A model generated the notes under the pieces. The model was not told the origin of the DNA and searched no databases. It saw only the letters and a program-made list of their open reading frames with translations. From the NCBI GenBank assembly GCA_019242385.1, contig JAFAVO010000186.1, positions 1 through 5,918 on the forward strand: a stretch of 5,918 nucleotides of DNA, written 5' to 3'. Numbering within the stretch: position 1 is the first letter of the stretch; every line of letters starts with the position of its first letter. Positions 5,617 to 5,918 of the stretch are shown piece by piece. This stretch comes from Gammaproteobacteria bacterium. Its GTDB lineage: Bacteria; Pseudomonadota; Gammaproteobacteria; Steroidobacterales; Steroidobacteraceae. Both the position numbers and the translations under genes were made by a program.

Positions 5617-5918
5617 GTGAGCTACCAGAACATACATTTCGATGTCAGCGGCGGCATTGCCCGGCTGACCTTGAACCGTCCGGACCGCCTCAACAGCTTC
5701 AACGCTGCCATGCACGCAGAGGTGCGCACGGCGCTCGCGTCAGTGCGGAGCGCGCAGGCGCGCGTGTTGGTCCTCACCGGCGCAGGGCGCGGCTTCTGCG
5801 CCGGCCAGGACCTGAACGACCGCGCCGTGGCACCGGGTGCCGCGGCGCCAGACCTCGCCGAGTCGATCGAGAAGAACTACAAGCCGCTCGTGCTGGCACT
5901 GCGCGAGCTGCCGCTGCC
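5617..5918 (+). CDS. paaG: 1,2-epoxyphenylacetyl-CoA isomerase PaaG, 3'-truncated by the window
   Basis: The first 100 complete codons of a crotonase-superfamily enzyme, read from GTG at 5617 and still open at the window end. Landmarks are ARLTLNRPDRLNSFNAAM (15-32), the first crotonase signature, then VLVLTGAGRGFCAGQDLNDR (50-69), which forms part of the CoA-binding/oxyanion hole. The FCAGQDLNDR form is characteristic of PaaG; PaaF has a GADLNEM-type sequence there. PaaG converts the ring-epoxide to oxepin-CoA and also isomerises a later unsaturated intermediate. Its catalytic aspartate lies further downstream, outside the window. It directly follows paaE, so no paaF lies between them as it does in E. 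coli. Co-transcription with paaE is likely because the gap shows no terminator. Confidence 0.93.
   Translation, partial: MSYQNIHFDVSGGIARLTLNRPDRLNSFNAAMHAEVRTALASVRSAQARVLVLTGAGRGFCAGQDLNDRAVAPGAAAPDLAESIEKNYKPLVLALRELPL

Overview
This is a GC-rich window carrying the first part of an aerobic phenylacetate (PAA) catabolic operon with its regulator. Genome style (very high GC, GTG starts, tight stop/start overlaps) and the proteins point to a proteobacterium, most likely beta or gamma because a PaaX-type regulator is present. I cannot name the genus from sequence alone. All family calls come from recognising conserved motifs and remembered E. coli homologues; no search was run.

Layout: (1) 1-785, plus strand, is the 3' part of a 2-oxoacid dehydrogenase E2 (dihydrolipoamide acyltransferase) gene whose start lies outside the window. 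(2) 766-1740, minus strand, is a PaaX-family repressor gene, tail-to-tail with the E2 gene and overlapping it by 20 bp. (3) 1741-1828 is a short divergent control region holding an 8-bp perfect inverted repeat whose arms overlap the likely promoters of both paaX and paaA, plus a GC-rich hairpin just before the paaA start. (4) 1829-5579 is paaABCDE, joined by 4-bp overlaps (A/B, B/C, C/D) or a 1-nt gap (D/E). (5) 5617 to the window end is the first 100 codons of paaG.

How the genes work together: a phenylacetate-CoA ligase (not in the window) makes phenylacetyl-CoA. PaaA (catalytic diiron subunit), PaaC (structural partner) and PaaB form the epoxidase core. PaaE passes electrons from NAD(P)H through FAD and a 2Fe-2S cluster to the diiron site, and PaaD is a maturation factor of the MIP18/DUF59 class. 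The product, ring-1,2-epoxyphenylacetyl-CoA, is isomerised to the oxepin by PaaG. PaaX in E. coli represses the pathway and is released by phenylacetyl-CoA. The divergent paaX/paaA arrangement here suits control of both directions from one operator pair.

No undescribed system is evident; the pathway is well known. The items worth a second look are local: the paired operator-like repeat, the hairpin next to the paaA ribosome binding site, a 9-bp minisatellite that extends the PaaA C-terminus and contains the paaB ribosome binding site, a possibly leaderless paaX mRNA, and the E2 acyltransferase gene beside the paa locus. Apart from the control region there is no gene-free stretch longer than 37 bp.
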